Of a stretch of 64,000 nucleotides of DNA, positions 1 to 9,671 are shown in pieces. Source of the stretch: CBFIDE01 sp965661265 (lineage in GTDB: Bacteria > Bacteroidota > Bacteroidia > Flavobacteriales > Schleiferiaceae); contig CBFIDE010000012.1 in assembly GCA_965661265.1 (NCBI GenBank), positions 3,451 through 67,450 of the forward strand, read 5' to 3'. Made by a program: the position numbers and the translations under genes. The notes below the pieces were generated by a model, which saw nothing but the letters and a program-made list of their open reading frames with translations, was not told the origin of the DNA and searched no databases. How positions within the stretch are numbered: position 1 is the first letter of the stretch; each line of letters starts with the position of its first letter.

Positions 1-1
1 T

Positions 2-1273
2 GTTAAAATTAACCAAGGAGATACTTTGTTTCTTATCGGTGATTACTTAATATATTCTGGCACTAGCAAAAAAGCTACTGTAACAGGTGAAATTGTAGAG
101 CTTAAAGATGCTCAGATGACTCTAACCACTACACAGCTATTTCTTGACAGAACTACTAATGAGAGTTATTACCTCAGGAACGGGACTATTTTAAGTGCAG
201 ATAATGTTCTTACCAGTAAGCAAGGTTTTTATAATACCAGATACAAGACATTCAATTTTAAGGATAGCGTAATTCTGGTCAATCCTAGATATAATATTGA
301 GTCCGATACACTACTCTATGATTCCAATACTAAATTTGCTCGATTCAAAGGTCCTACTGATATTTATTCCGATAGTTCAAGAATTTATACTGAAAAGGGA
401 TATTACGATACAGGAAGAGATAAGGCCTACTTTAATGAAGGCACCTATATCTATGTAGAGGATAGATACCTCACGGGAGATAGTATTTATTATGAAAAGA
501 ATAATGATTTTGGCGAAGTTTTCGGCTGTCTCTATTTACATGACACTCTAGATAATTATATGCTTGAAGGGGACTACGGTCAGTATATAGGTGCCTCTGA
601 CTCCGCATTTGTAACTATCAATGCTCTCTACTCCGTTGTAGAAAATGAGGACACAATCTATATGCATGGCGATACGCTAGTTAGTTATCAAGAAAAGTAT
701 AAAAACTCTATACATAGAAAATTAGAAATCTACAGAGGAGTCAAATTTTATAAGAGTGATTTACAAGGAAATTGTGATTCGCTAAGTTATTCTGGCCTTG
801 ATTCAACCTTCAAAATGTTTTATCGTCCAATTATTTGGAATGATAGCTCCCAGGTAAGTGGTGATACTATATTCTTAACAATGAGAAACAATACAGCTGA
901 TAGTTTAAAAATTTACCATGATGCCTTCATAATTAGCGCCGATACTCTCTCAAGGTTTAACCAAATTAAAGGGCGTAATATGAAGGGGAAATTTAGAGAT
1001 AATGCTTTGCGTAAAGTATATGTATATGGCAATGGGCAAACCCTATACTACCTCAAAGATGAAAGCAATGCATATATTGGCATGAATGCCAGTATTTGCT
1101 CCAATATAATTATCTACCTAAAAGATAATACCGTAGACAAAACAGTATTCCTAGTGAAGCCAGAAGAAGTGCTATATCCCATGGATCAAATTGAACCCGG
1201 AACAGAGGAATTGAAAGGCTTTTTTCCTCGATTTAAAATAAGACCCCGGTCCAAGGATGATCTTTTTAAATAA
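2..1273 (+). CDS. OstA/LptA-like outer-membrane biogenesis protein (5' truncated)
   Basis: The reading frame is open to the window edge, so the true start lies upstream; the TTG at 26 is internal. The visible part reads INQGDTLFLIGDYLIYSG near its start, typical of Bacteroidota OstA-like proteins, followed by repeated short beta-strand units (phrases such as DSVILVNPRY, GDSIYYEKNNDFGEVFG) as in the LptA/OstA beta-jellyroll. LptA-family proteins bridge lipopolysaccharide across the periplasm; in Bacteroidota this long form probably has that role, though its partner proteins are not in the window. About 424 codons are visible. The fold assignment is fairly secure; the transport role is inferred from family. 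Confidence 0.8.
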   Translation, partial: VKINQGDTLFLIGDYLIYSGTSKKATVTGEIVELKDAQMTLTTTQLFLDRTTNESYYLRNGTILSADNVLTSKQGFYNTRYKTFNFKDSVILVNPRYNIESDTLLYDSNTKFARFKGPTDIYSDSSRIYTEKGYYDTGRDKAYFNEGTYIYVEDRYLTGDSIYYEKNNDFGEVFGCLYLHDTLDNYMLEGDYGQYIGASDSAFVTINALYSVVENEDTIYMHGDTLVSYQEKYKNSIHRKLEIYRGVKFYKSDLQGNCDSLSYSGLDSTFKMFYRPIIWNDSSQVSGDTIFLTMRNNTADSLKIYHDAFIISADTLSRFNQIKGRNMKGKFRDNALRKVYVYGNGQTLYYLKDESNAYIGMNASICSNIIIYLKDNTVDKTVFLVKPEEVLYPMDQIEPGTEELKGFFPRFKIRPRSKDDLFK

Positions 1274-1331
1274 GCTTTGATTTTTAAGAAATTGAATAGC
1301 TTTTGCAATTGACATTTAAACATAAGTCCTT

Positions 1332-2543
1332 ATGAAAATATTCTACAGTTTCATTTTTATGTTCTGCTTTACAGCGATTCAAGCTCAGCCGGAATCAATT
1401 TCCCCTAAGAATATCGATGAGTATAATATGCTTGTCGGGCTAGCAGCTAAAAAAGGAATGACATTGGTAGTTACCATAGATGATTATTCCACAAATACTT
1501 TATCAAGAATGAAAAAAGATAAAGTCTACAGGAATGATACTATCAAAGAGTTTCTTGAAAACAGTCTTTTTTTTAAAACATCTATTTATGACTCTATTGG
1601 TTACAGTTGGAATTCTCTAATAGAAATCACATCCTACCCTACTTTCATATTCATAGACTCAAAAGACGAATTCGTATATAATAAGACAAATGGCTATCAA
1701 TCTACTCAAGAAATAATTAAGGCCTTTTCAACCTATCATTCCAATAAAGATGTTTATCCTAGTCTTGTTAATGCTTATTCACAACATAGCTTGAGCAAAT
1801 CTCAATGGATACAGTTACTCGAAATACAAGAATTTAATAACGACTTTAACAATTGTCAAAAATTAGCCTTAGAGTTTTTAGCTACAATAGATAAGCAAGA
1901 GTTTAGTGATCCTATTATAGAGTCAATAGCTTATAAATATGCCTTATCTCTAGAAACACCCTACCCTATTCTACTAGCCACTGCTGTCATCAGCGATAGT
2001 TCTAAAACTACAGCAAAGAAATGGAATAAGTATGCTGAGCGTGTTTTTAACTACAATTTAGAACTTTCTGTATTAAGTGAGGATACTATATTATTAGAAA
2101 ATTTGAATACAAATTGGATTCCTCAATTAACTACATTAGAATTAGATCAATTAGCCTTTAGATACCAAAACGCACGCTATTATTCTGAAAAAACTGATGA
2201 TTTCAAGATATTTCAAAATGAAGTTCTAAACTATAGCAGTACTTTAATGACTGACTCTATGGTTGCTGCTGAATGGTTATTTGACGAAGCTTACGGAATT
2301 GTAAATGACTATAATACCAGGGCGTCTATACAGTCTGCACTGGAATTAAGCTTAAAGGCTATTTCAGTTCATGTAGATTTTAGATACCTAATGTTAACAT
2401 CCTATATTTATTACTTACAATCCAATGAAGAAAAGGCTCTTCAATTGAGTGGGCAAGCTGAGGCAATTTCTAAGACAGAAAGCGAAAAACAAAAAGTACT
2501 TCAACTAGAGAAGCTTATAAAAAGCAAACCTATCTCTCAATAA
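1332..2543 (+). CDS. Exported thioredoxin-fold protein, no CxxC
   Basis: A 403-residue protein with a clear signal peptide (MKIFYSFIFMFCFTAIQAQ, cut after AQA/Q). Residues ~35-130 look like a thioredoxin fold: a first strand (MTLVVTIDDY), a helix, and the strand ITSYPTFIFID with the cis-proline typical of thioredoxins. The redox CxxC is absent; the equivalent region reads DDYSTNTLSRM. Residues ~150-400 are helical and TPR-like. It is therefore probably not a disulphide oxidoreductase but a periplasmic binding or scaffold protein. It follows the OstA-like gene by 58 bp and ends at a shared terminator. No specific function is recognised. Confidence 0.6.
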   Translation: MKIFYSFIFMFCFTAIQAQPESISPKNIDEYNMLVGLAAKKGMTLVVTIDDYSTNTLSRMKKDKVYRNDTIKEFLENSLFFKTSIYDSIGYSWNSLIEITSYPTFIFIDSKDEFVYNKTNGYQSTQEIIKAFSTYHSNKDVYPSLVNAYSQHSLSKSQWIQLLEIQEFNNDFNNCQKLALEFLATIDKQEFSDPIIESIAYKYALSLETPYPILLATAVISDSSKTTAKKWNKYAERVFNYNLELSVLSEDTILLENLNTNWIPQLTTLELDQLAFRYQNARYYSEKTDDFKIFQNEVLNYSSTLMTDSMVAAEWLFDEAYGIVNDYNTRASIQSALELSLKAISVHVDFRYLMLTSYIYYLQSNEEKALQLSGQAEAISKTESEKQKVLQLEKLIKSKPISQ

Positions 2544-2544
2544 T

Positions 2545-2576
2545 AAAAAAGGCCCCAATATAAGGAGCCTTTTTTA
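2545..2576. terminator. Bidirectional rho-independent terminator
   Basis: A-run plus GGCCCC, a short loop, GGAGCC plus T-run form a hairpin with one mismatch. It lies between the plus-strand thioredoxin-fold gene and the minus-strand gyrB end, and has A and T tracts on both sides, so it can serve both convergent transcripts. Confidence 0.85.
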
Positions 2577-2594
2577 TTATCATTGAGTTTAGTG

Positions 2595-4538
2595 TTAAAC
2601 ATCAATCTTAGCATACTTTGCGTTTTGCTCAATGAACTCTCTCCTTGGAGGAACCTCATCTCCCATTAGCATAGAGAAAACTCTATCTGCTTCAGTAGCA
2701 CTATCAATTGTGACTCTTCTCATTGTTCTTCCTTCAGGATTCATAGTAGTTTCCCAAAGCTGTTCAGCATTCATCTCTCCAAGACCTTTATACCTTTGGA
2801 TTCCAACACTAGATTTATTCTCACCACCTAATTTGCTGATCAATAAATCTCTTTGATCATCGTTCCATGCGTATTCACCTTTTTGGCCTTTTTTAACCAA
2901 GTATAATGGTGGAGAAGCAATGTATATATATCCATTTTCAATGAGCTCCTTCATATATCTAAAGAAGAAAGTTAATATCAAAGTTGCAATGTGGCTACCA
3001 TCTACATCGGCATCACACATTATTACAACTTTATGGTATCTTAACTTATCTAAATTTAAAGCTTTGCTATCCTCCTCAGTTCCAATGCTTACTCCTAATG
3101 CAGTAAACATATTCTTGATTTCTTCATTTTCAAAAACCTTATGCTGCATTGCTTTTTCAACATTCAGGATCTTTCCTCTCAATGGTAAAATAGCCTGGAA
3201 ATTTCTATCTCTTCCTTGCTTTGCTGTTCCACCTGCAGAATCTCCCTCGACTAAGAAAATTTCACAAATTTCAGGATCAGTTTCAGAACAATCAGAAAGT
3301 TTTCCTGGCAAACTAGAGCCACCCATTACGGTTTTTCTTTGTACCATTTCTCTAGCCTTCTTGGCAGCAATTCTTGCTTTAGCAGCTAAAACTACTTTTT
3401 GAATGATCATTTTTGCCTCAGCAGGATTTTCTTCTAGATAGTTGTTTAGCATTTCACCAACAATCTGATCAACAGCACCACTTACCTCACTATTTCCAAG
3501 TTTGGTTTTAGTTTGTCCTTCAAATTGAGGTTCCATTACTTTAACTGAGATTACAGCTGTTAAGCCTTCTCTAAAGTCATCGCCACTTACTTCAACTTTT
3601 TCTTTAGCTAGTATTCCTGACTCATCCGCATATTTTTTAAGTGTCCTAGTAAGGGCTCTTCTGAATCCTGCAAGGTGTGTTCCACCTTCATGAGTATTGA
3701 TATTGTTTACATAAGAATGGATATTCTCTGCATAGCTCGTATTATAGTGAAGAGCAACTTCAACAGGAGTATCGTTTCTCTCACCTTCCATATGAATTAC
3801 CTGAGGCATAATCTTCTCGCGGTTCATATCAATATACTCCACAAACTCTGCTAATCCACCTTCAGAATAAAATCTTTCAGACTTAACATTCCCTTCCTCA
3901 TCAACTTCTCTTTTATCAGTTAACGAAATAGCAATGCCCTTATTAAGAAACGAAAGCTCTCTCATTCTAGCCTCAAGTATATCATAATGATAAACAGTAT
4001 CTAAAAAGATAGTGCTATCAGGCTTAAAGTGGATAATAGTTCCTCTTTCATTACTAGGTCCTAATTCTTGTAGAGGACTTTGCGGAACACCAATTTTAAA
4101 TTCTAAAGCATATGACTTTCCATCTCTATGAACTTCTGCTCTAAGATCTTCAGAGAGTGCGTTTACGCAAGAAACACCTACTCCGTGCAAACCACCAGAG
4201 ACTTTGTAAGAATCTTTGTCAAATTTACCACCAGCGTGTAATACAGTCATTACCACCTCTAGTGCAGATTTACCTTCTTTCTCATGCATATCTACCGGAA
4301 TACCTCTACCATTATCCTTTACGGTGATAGAATTATCCTCGTTAATTGTAACAAAAATATCAGTACAATGACCAGCTAAAGCCTCATCGATAGAGTTATC
4401 AACTACTTCATATACTAAATGATGTAGACCTTTCATTCCTACATCCCCAATATACATACTAGGTCTTTTCCTAACGGCCTCTAAACCTTCAAGAACCTGT
4501 ATACTACTGGCCCCATATCCTTTTGGCGTATCGCTCAT
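2595..4538 (-). CDS. gyrB: DNA gyrase subunit B
   Basis: A 647-residue type IIA topoisomerase ATPase subunit. It pairs with GyrA to introduce negative supercoils using ATP. The GHKL ATPase is visible as EVVDNSIDEA (Glu44, Asn48), DNGRGIP (75-81) and GGLHGVG (115-121). The TOPRIM domain shows LVEGDSAGG near residue 430 and DADVDGSHI near 509, and the tail has QRYKGLGEMN. Length matches short Bacteroidota GyrB, without the proteobacterial insertion. ParE is the alternative, but the sequence pattern and size are as expected for GyrB. It is apparently monocistronic, with a TAnnTTTG box just upstream and a terminator after it. Confidence 0.96.
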   Translation of the reverse strand: MSDTPKGYGASSIQVLEGLEAVRKRPSMYIGDVGMKGLHHLVYEVVDNSIDEALAGHCTDIFVTINEDNSITVKDNGRGIPVDMHEKEGKSALEVVMTVLHAGGKFDKDSYKVSGGLHGVGVSCVNALSEDLRAEVHRDGKSYALEFKIGVPQSPLQELGPSNERGTIIHFKPDSTIFLDTVYHYDILEARMRELSFLNKGIAISLTDKREVDEEGNVKSERFYSEGGLAEFVEYIDMNREKIMPQVIHMEGERNDTPVEVALHYNTSYAENIHSYVNNINTHEGGTHLAGFRRALTRTLKKYADESGILAKEKVEVSGDDFREGLTAVISVKVMEPQFEGQTKTKLGNSEVSGAVDQIVGEMLNNYLEENPAEAKMIIQKVVLAAKARIAAKKAREMVQRKTVMGGSSLPGKLSDCSETDPEICEIFLVEGDSAGGTAKQGRDRNFQAILPLRGKILNVEKAMQHKVFENEEIKNMFTALGVSIGTEEDSKALNLDKLRYHKVVIMCDADVDGSHIATLILTFFFRYMKELIENGYIYIASPPLYLVKKGQKGEYAWNDDQRDLLISKLGGENKSSVGIQRYKGLGEMNAEQLWETTMNPEGRTMRRVTIDSATEADRVFSMLMGDEVPPRREFIEQNAKYAKIDV

Positions 4539-4571
4539 ATAAGTAGATTTATTCTTTATTGTGAATACTCA

Positions 4572-4579
4572 CAAATTTA
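4572..4579 (-). promoter_or_regulatory. Putative gyrB -7 box TAAATTTG
   Basis: On the minus strand this reads TAAATTTG, an exact match to the Bacteroidota -7 consensus TAnnTTTG, 33 bp before the gyrB ATG. No well-spaced -33 TTG was seen, so the call rests on one element. Confidence 0.5.
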
Positions 4580-4674
4580 AGCATTTTAAAGGGTATTAAC
4601 TAATACCTCTAGCCCAATACAGCAAGGGTTTTCCACATTTTCTTAACAAAGAAAAACAAGCTGTTATTTAGACT

Positions 4675-6387
4675 TTAAAATTTATATGTGATTCCTGTTA
4701 AAAACTGAATGCTTTGAGCTCTATATCCTAAATATTTATCAAACTGAGAGTTTGTCAAATTATAAGTATTCAAGAAAATAGATAATCTAGAATTATAGAA
4801 ATATTGAATTCCTAAATCCCAATTAAAAAATGCATCTAGTTCACTCTCAACAGTTGTATTAGCTGTTGAATTAAAAGCTGTTCTAGTGCCTATAAAACTC
4901 ATATCACTATTAAACCTAATTTTCTCCTTAAGTAAATAAGTAAAATTAACACCTGCCTCAATATTGGGAAGGTTAAATGCATAGTCCAGTGAGTCTAATT
5001 GATAAGAACTAAACTGGCCATATAATTGAGTTTTTAGCTTAGAATTAATATTGAAATCTAAAAGCCCATTAATTCTGAAGAACTTGGCTCTATCATAAAT
5101 CGCACTTAGCTCTGGCGAGTAGTTCACAGAATCAAGATTAAAAAGAGGGTCTCTATAGGACATCATTAGATTGTCATTGGCGTTGTAGCTTGCTTCTATC
5201 ATAAAACTACTTTTGCTACTCAGTATTCCCTTTAAACCGGCATAAAGCTTTGTATCGAAGGATGCTCTTAAATCACTACCTGGCCCAAAATATGGATTAG
5301 CATTGGACATACTTCTGTAATTATTATTGACAAGCTCACCTCCAAATCCCGCGTAAGCTGTCATAATATTATCAACAATGGGATAGTTCATTCTTACTTC
5401 TGGAATAAAGTATAAATCTGTGGTTGTAGAAGGTGTTGAAAATTGATTAGAGCTATAAGTATTGCTAAAAAAGTTCAATCCAAAGTCAAAAACAATAGAA
5501 CCTAATGGCACCTTAACATAAGGATGAACTTGAGTAATTAACGCATTTCTAGAATAGGATGATAAACTATCAAAGCTTGTCTCCTGAAAACTTGCATTTA
5601 AATCGATTTTTAAATCTAAATCCCCAGCAGCTAAAGACCAATCACTATCAAATTGAATTTCATTCTCCTCTGTCTTGTAATTATCTCCATTATTGTAATA
5701 ACTCAAACTTAAGGATTCCAGAACCCCTAAACCATTTTCCTTTTTTTCTTTAATAATACTGTTTACAGAAAGTTCTCTTCTCCAGATTGAATTAGGTTCT
5801 CTAAATATCTCTTGACTATTCATTGGAACTATATCTAGTGGTACGCCATAGAAGCTATGCTTATTGAAACTTGCGGAGGCTTTTGTTTCCCAGGTGAATT
5901 TATTAAAATACCTATCAAATCTAAAATCAAAAGAATTTAATGAAGTTGGATTATTATCAAATACTATATCTTGAACTCCCGTTTGAGTAGAATAATGCTT
6001 TAGTGCTAAACCTAAAGAATATTCACTGCTTCTTTTACTATTCCAATAGACCTCGGCTAAAGGACTATTGTAAAGCCCAAATCCTAATTTGACTAATGCA
6101 GTTGTTAGTTTGGTGACAGGCACTTTTGAGATTCTAGCGGCAGGCAAGGGTTTTATGCTAAAATCAAAATCTAATCCTTGGGAATTGATTTTATAATTAA
6201 CATCCATTTTTGCAGTATTAGTATCTGAGTATTTAGGAGAAGTACTAATCCTCTCTGCCGGCCTTATTTTGGCTTTATACTTATCCGTAATTTCCAATTG
6301 AATCTGTCCCAAATTTGTTGGTTGAGCAATGGCAATGCCCATACAACCCATTATTAGAAGAAATATATAATTGATTTTTGTCTTCAT
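4675..6387 (-). CDS. Outer-membrane beta-barrel (TonB-receptor-like) protein
   Basis: A 570-residue protein with a signal peptide (MKTKINYIFLLIMGCMGIAIAQ) and then amphipathic strands alternating aromatic and polar residues to a C-terminal Phe (FLTGITYKF), the usual terminal strand of outer-membrane barrels. The N-terminal ~90 residues (LEITDKYKAKIRPAERIS...) are not a recognisable TonB plug. It resembles the barrel half of TonB-dependent receptors and is commonly annotated so, but transport is unproven. It begins 4 bp after the large TPR gene, so the two are almost certainly co-transcribed and probably act together at the outer membrane. Confidence 0.7.
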   Translation of the reverse strand: MKTKINYIFLLIMGCMGIAIAQPTNLGQIQLEITDKYKAKIRPAERISTSPKYSDTNTAKMDVNYKINSQGLDFDFSIKPLPAARISKVPVTKLTTALVKLGFGLYNSPLAEVYWNSKRSSEYSLGLALKHYSTQTGVQDIVFDNNPTSLNSFDFRFDRYFNKFTWETKASASFNKHSFYGVPLDIVPMNSQEIFREPNSIWRRELSVNSIIKEKKENGLGVLESLSLSYYNNGDNYKTEENEIQFDSDWSLAAGDLDLKIDLNASFQETSFDSLSSYSRNALITQVHPYVKVPLGSIVFDFGLNFFSNTYSSNQFSTPSTTTDLYFIPEVRMNYPIVDNIMTAYAGFGGELVNNNYRSMSNANPYFGPGSDLRASFDTKLYAGLKGILSSKSSFMIEASYNANDNLMMSYRDPLFNLDSVNYSPELSAIYDRAKFFRINGLLDFNINSKLKTQLYGQFSSYQLDSLDYAFNLPNIEAGVNFTYLLKEKIRFNSDMSFIGTRTAFNSTANTTVESELDAFFNWDLGIQYFYNSRLSIFLNTYNLTNSQFDKYLGYRAQSIQFLTGITYKF

Positions 6388-6391
6388 CTTT

Positions 6392-9300
6392 CTATTCTAT
6401 TTCCATCCGTTCTTCTTCCTCTTCTGCCTGATCTATTATCATTAGATCAATATCATCATTGAGAAGAATGGGTTTGTTTTTCTCTTTAATCTCTTGTTCT
6501 TTCATTAACTGCGATTCATCTTCTATTCTTTGGATGATCATTTTCAACTCTTTAGCTTCGTTTGTTAGCTCTTCAGAGTAATCTGATTTAATAACAAAGT
6601 CTAAAGTGTATTTGGCCTGGAAAAAGTCTTCATTAGCCATAAAATTCTTAGCTAAGATGACTAAGGATTTAATTTTATATTCCTTGAAAGATGGCATTTC
6701 CTTAATCAACTTGTTCACGACAGCTGTTGAACTATCAAACTGTTCTCTTTCATTTAATATTAAACTTTTATAGTAAAGCGCTTCTGCTTTGAATTCTCCA
6801 CTGCTCCTTACAATGTTAGTCTCAAAGCTTTGTAAAGCTTTCAACTTATCACCAATTTTATAATTAGAGATTGCAGATATCCTAAGCGATTGAATTAAGA
6901 TGTCATTATCCAATTTTGATTCGGCCATAAGATTAGAACTTACCCTGGCAGATTCTTGATAGTCACCTAATTCAAAAGAACAGAACATAATACCAATTCG
7001 AGCTGCTTTTTTAGCTTCTTCGTCCAAGGCTATTTTTAGCATCTCCTTATACTTTTCACGTGCTTCAGGATATTTCCTCGCTTGATAATCTTCTTCAGCT
7101 AAGGTCCATAGAGCCTCAAATGAGTATTGATTAGCTGGAAGTTTAGCTAAATTTTCATACGCCATCAAGGCTATTTCTTTCTCGCCCTGTCTTAAAGCTG
7201 TTTTGGCTAAATAGTAATTTGATCTAGTCCAGAAAATACCATTTTCAAACCTTTGTAAGTAGGTCTGAAAAGCAATTAATGCATCTGCATATTTAGCAGA
7301 TGAATAGAGATCAAAAGCTGAATTATAGGTTGTACTATCCAAGCTTGACTTTTCGAAATTCACAAAATCAAGACCATCTACCCAATCTAAATAATCAGAC
7401 ATTTGATTAGAACGTGCAAAAACAATTCGCGCTAAGCCCACAGCTTCAATGGATTCATCAGTATTTGGATATGTCTCTACTACAGTTTGGTAGGTGTTAA
7501 TAGCTTTATCATTCAAATCTTGATTGCTTTGAATAAGTCCTATTCGCAACAATGAGGTACTTGCCAAGATTGAACTTGGATACATAGATCTAAAATCTAC
7601 ATAAGCCGACTCTGCCTTTTTATAGTCCTCCATTTGTAGGTAGGTCTCACCTATTTGAAAAAAGGCATTTTCCCTTAACTCTGATTTTGGATAAGTCTTT
7701 ATTAGCTTATTTAATCTTTCGATTTTCTTGATAGGCTTATCTGCTAGCCCCATACATTCAGCAGATTGATAGGCCGCATAATCCGAGTCAACTGCTTTTT
7801 TGAACTCTGCTAAATCATAATACTTGGTAGCTAGCAAATAACTTCCCAGCATTAAATAGCAATCTCCAAGTTTTAGATATGAATCTAATGTTCTAGGGTC
7901 CTCACTTTTAGAATCTGAAATAAATGATCTAAAGTTATCTGCGGCACTAGAGTAGTTCTGTAGTCTAAAATAACAATAAGCCATATTGTATTGACTTAAT
8001 TCAAATTCCTTAAGCGAAATACTCTGGCTAGACATTCTGAATTTTTTATAATAATCTAAAGCTTGCTGAAAATTCAGCAATCTGTAATAAGATTCTCCAA
8101 TCCAATATTTTGATAAAGCATCAATTTTTAAATCGACAGGGTATTTCAGAACTTCTTTAAAAAGAACCAATGCTTCTGCATACCTGAATGAGTTATAGAC
8201 ATCAACAGCTTGGTAAAATGAAATTTTTTGGTAAGCAGCTCTCATTGCTGGTTTTTCTATTCCTACTTCCTTTATGGATCTCATAGCCCTAGGAAAATCC
8301 TTAGTTGTCAGATATAGGTTTGCTAAATAGGAGTTAATAATTTCTGAACGACCCGAATTAGGATATCTCAGTAGATACTCATTTAGAACTGATATCGCAG
8401 CTTCATAAGGACTATTCAATTCATAAATTAACTTACAATAATTGAAGTATGAATCTTCAGATATAATAGGTATCGCCTTTAATTCAGAAGCTAGTTTAAA
8501 TGAAGTCATCGCTTCTCTTCTATTTCCTGTTTTTAAATAACAATCGGCTGAATGATATAAAGCATTTTGTCTAATATTTTCTGGACCCGCTCCAATAGTA
8601 TTAAACTGATCTAAGGCGGCTTTATAAGAACCAATGCTATAGTAACTGAATGCTAATTGATATCTTTCCTCTGTTCTTATTCTAGAGCTTTCATCTACAT
8701 AAAGTTGGAGATATTTAGCTGCATTTTTATAGTCCTTTTTCTCATAAAAAGCATCACCTAAAAGTTTAGCAATTTCTGCAGCTCTTTTGGTATTTGCGTT
8801 TTTGAATAAGTCTTCTCCTAGTTCAACTAACTTATCAAAGTCTTTTAATTTATAATAGATGTGTGCTAAATAATAAGGCACTAATGGACCAAAACTTTCA
8901 TCATCCTGTAAGGGCAAGAAATTTGTTAAAGCCTCACTAAAATTACTATCTACATATAAAAGATGAGCATAATAATATCTTGCAGAGCTACTATAGATCG
9001 TTTCCTTATCCTTTAGTTTAAAAAAGTACTCCTTAGCTCTCTTTTCATCCTTTTGCATCAATAAGGAATATGCATATTTGAAATTATACTCAGCCCTATC
9101 CTCTGCATTCAATAAATAGCTGTCCAGCTTTTCAAAATAAAATACGGATTCTTTATATCGGCGTAAGCTAAACTTAAATACAGCATAGCTAAATTTTAAA
9201 TTATTGTTTAATGATTCGGATGGATATTTCCTTTCAAAACTCTGCAATCTAGATTCGGCATCAGAATTAAATAAATTCATTGCGCACAAGGCAGCATAGT

Positions 9301-9511
9301 ATTCTGAAGAAATTGCTAATTCTTTTCTTATATCCTTTCTACAGAGTGCATCAAATTCAATTTGAGCATTCCCGAATTGCTCTAGAGCATACAATGAAAG
9401 AGCATCTTCATACTCAATTACATAATTATTATCCTCCATCTGTTGGGCACCGATAGGTGTAACTGAGAGGATAAAGAGCATTATCAAAAGGAAGCACAGG
9501 CGTAGCTTCAT
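6392..9511 (-). CDS. Large periplasmic tetratricopeptide-repeat protein
   Basis: A 1039-residue exported protein (signal MKLRLCFLLIMLFILSVTPIGAQ) consisting almost wholly of TPR-type helical pairs, for example AEYNFKYAYSLLMQKDEKRA and KLGDCYLMLGSYLLATKYYD, spaced about 34-38 residues apart from residue ~30 to ~980. The C-terminal ~50 residues are acidic and charged (ending QAEEEEERMEIE). TPR solenoids bind partner proteins; the tight downstream neighbour is an outer-membrane barrel, so a role as periplasmic adaptor of that barrel is a reasonable inference. YfgC/BamD-like relatives also carry such repeats, but no enzyme domain is seen. Confidence 0.8.
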   Translation of the reverse strand: MKLRLCFLLIMLFILSVTPIGAQQMEDNNYVIEYEDALSLYALEQFGNAQIEFDALCRKDIRKELAISSEYYAALCAMNLFNSDAESRLQSFERKYPSESLNNNLKFSYAVFKFSLRRYKESVFYFEKLDSYLLNAEDRAEYNFKYAYSLLMQKDEKRAKEYFFKLKDKETIYSSSARYYYAHLLYVDSNFSEALTNFLPLQDDESFGPLVPYYLAHIYYKLKDFDKLVELGEDLFKNANTKRAAEIAKLLGDAFYEKKDYKNAAKYLQLYVDESSRIRTEERYQLAFSYYSIGSYKAALDQFNTIGAGPENIRQNALYHSADCYLKTGNRREAMTSFKLASELKAIPIISEDSYFNYCKLIYELNSPYEAAISVLNEYLLRYPNSGRSEIINSYLANLYLTTKDFPRAMRSIKEVGIEKPAMRAAYQKISFYQAVDVYNSFRYAEALVLFKEVLKYPVDLKIDALSKYWIGESYYRLLNFQQALDYYKKFRMSSQSISLKEFELSQYNMAYCYFRLQNYSSAADNFRSFISDSKSEDPRTLDSYLKLGDCYLMLGSYLLATKYYDLAEFKKAVDSDYAAYQSAECMGLADKPIKKIERLNKLIKTYPKSELRENAFFQIGETYLQMEDYKKAESAYVDFRSMYPSSILASTSLLRIGLIQSNQDLNDKAINTYQTVVETYPNTDESIEAVGLARIVFARSNQMSDYLDWVDGLDFVNFEKSSLDSTTYNSAFDLYSSAKYADALIAFQTYLQRFENGIFWTRSNYYLAKTALRQGEKEIALMAYENLAKLPANQYSFEALWTLAEEDYQARKYPEAREKYKEMLKIALDEEAKKAARIGIMFCSFELGDYQESARVSSNLMAESKLDNDILIQSLRISAISNYKIGDKLKALQSFETNIVRSSGEFKAEALYYKSLILNEREQFDSSTAVVNKLIKEMPSFKEYKIKSLVILAKNFMANEDFFQAKYTLDFVIKSDYSEELTNEAKELKMIIQRIEDESQLMKEQEIKEKNKPILLNDDIDLMIIDQAEEEEERMEIE

Positions 9512-9648
9512 AGTCGTTTCTATTTTGAACTAAATTATTGTTTTAAACAGGGCGATTTTAAAAGAGTTTCTTCTTTTTTCAAACGGAATCTGTTAATTAA
9601 AATTTTAATTGACATTAAGAATTTAGCTGCCCCAAGGAAATATTCTTT

Positions 9649-9656
9649 TAGCTTTG
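9649..9656 (+). promoter_or_regulatory. Putative ftsE -7 box TAGCTTTG
   Basis: Exact TAnnTTTG match 15 bp before the ATG at 9672. It overlaps the upstream TTG at 9654, which argues that translation begins at 9672. No -33 TTG at canonical spacing. Confidence 0.5.
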
Positions 9657-9671
9657 ATAAAATTTTATTTA

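Noticed and set aside
2632..3402. Plus-strand open frames inside gyrB
   Set aside because: They run antisense to a strongly conserved gene, and have no recognisable domains; these are shadows of the gyrB codon pattern.
4629..4637. DnaA-box-like TTTTCCACA before gyrB
   Set aside because: One mismatch, single copy, no AT-rich unwinding element or dnaA gene in the window.
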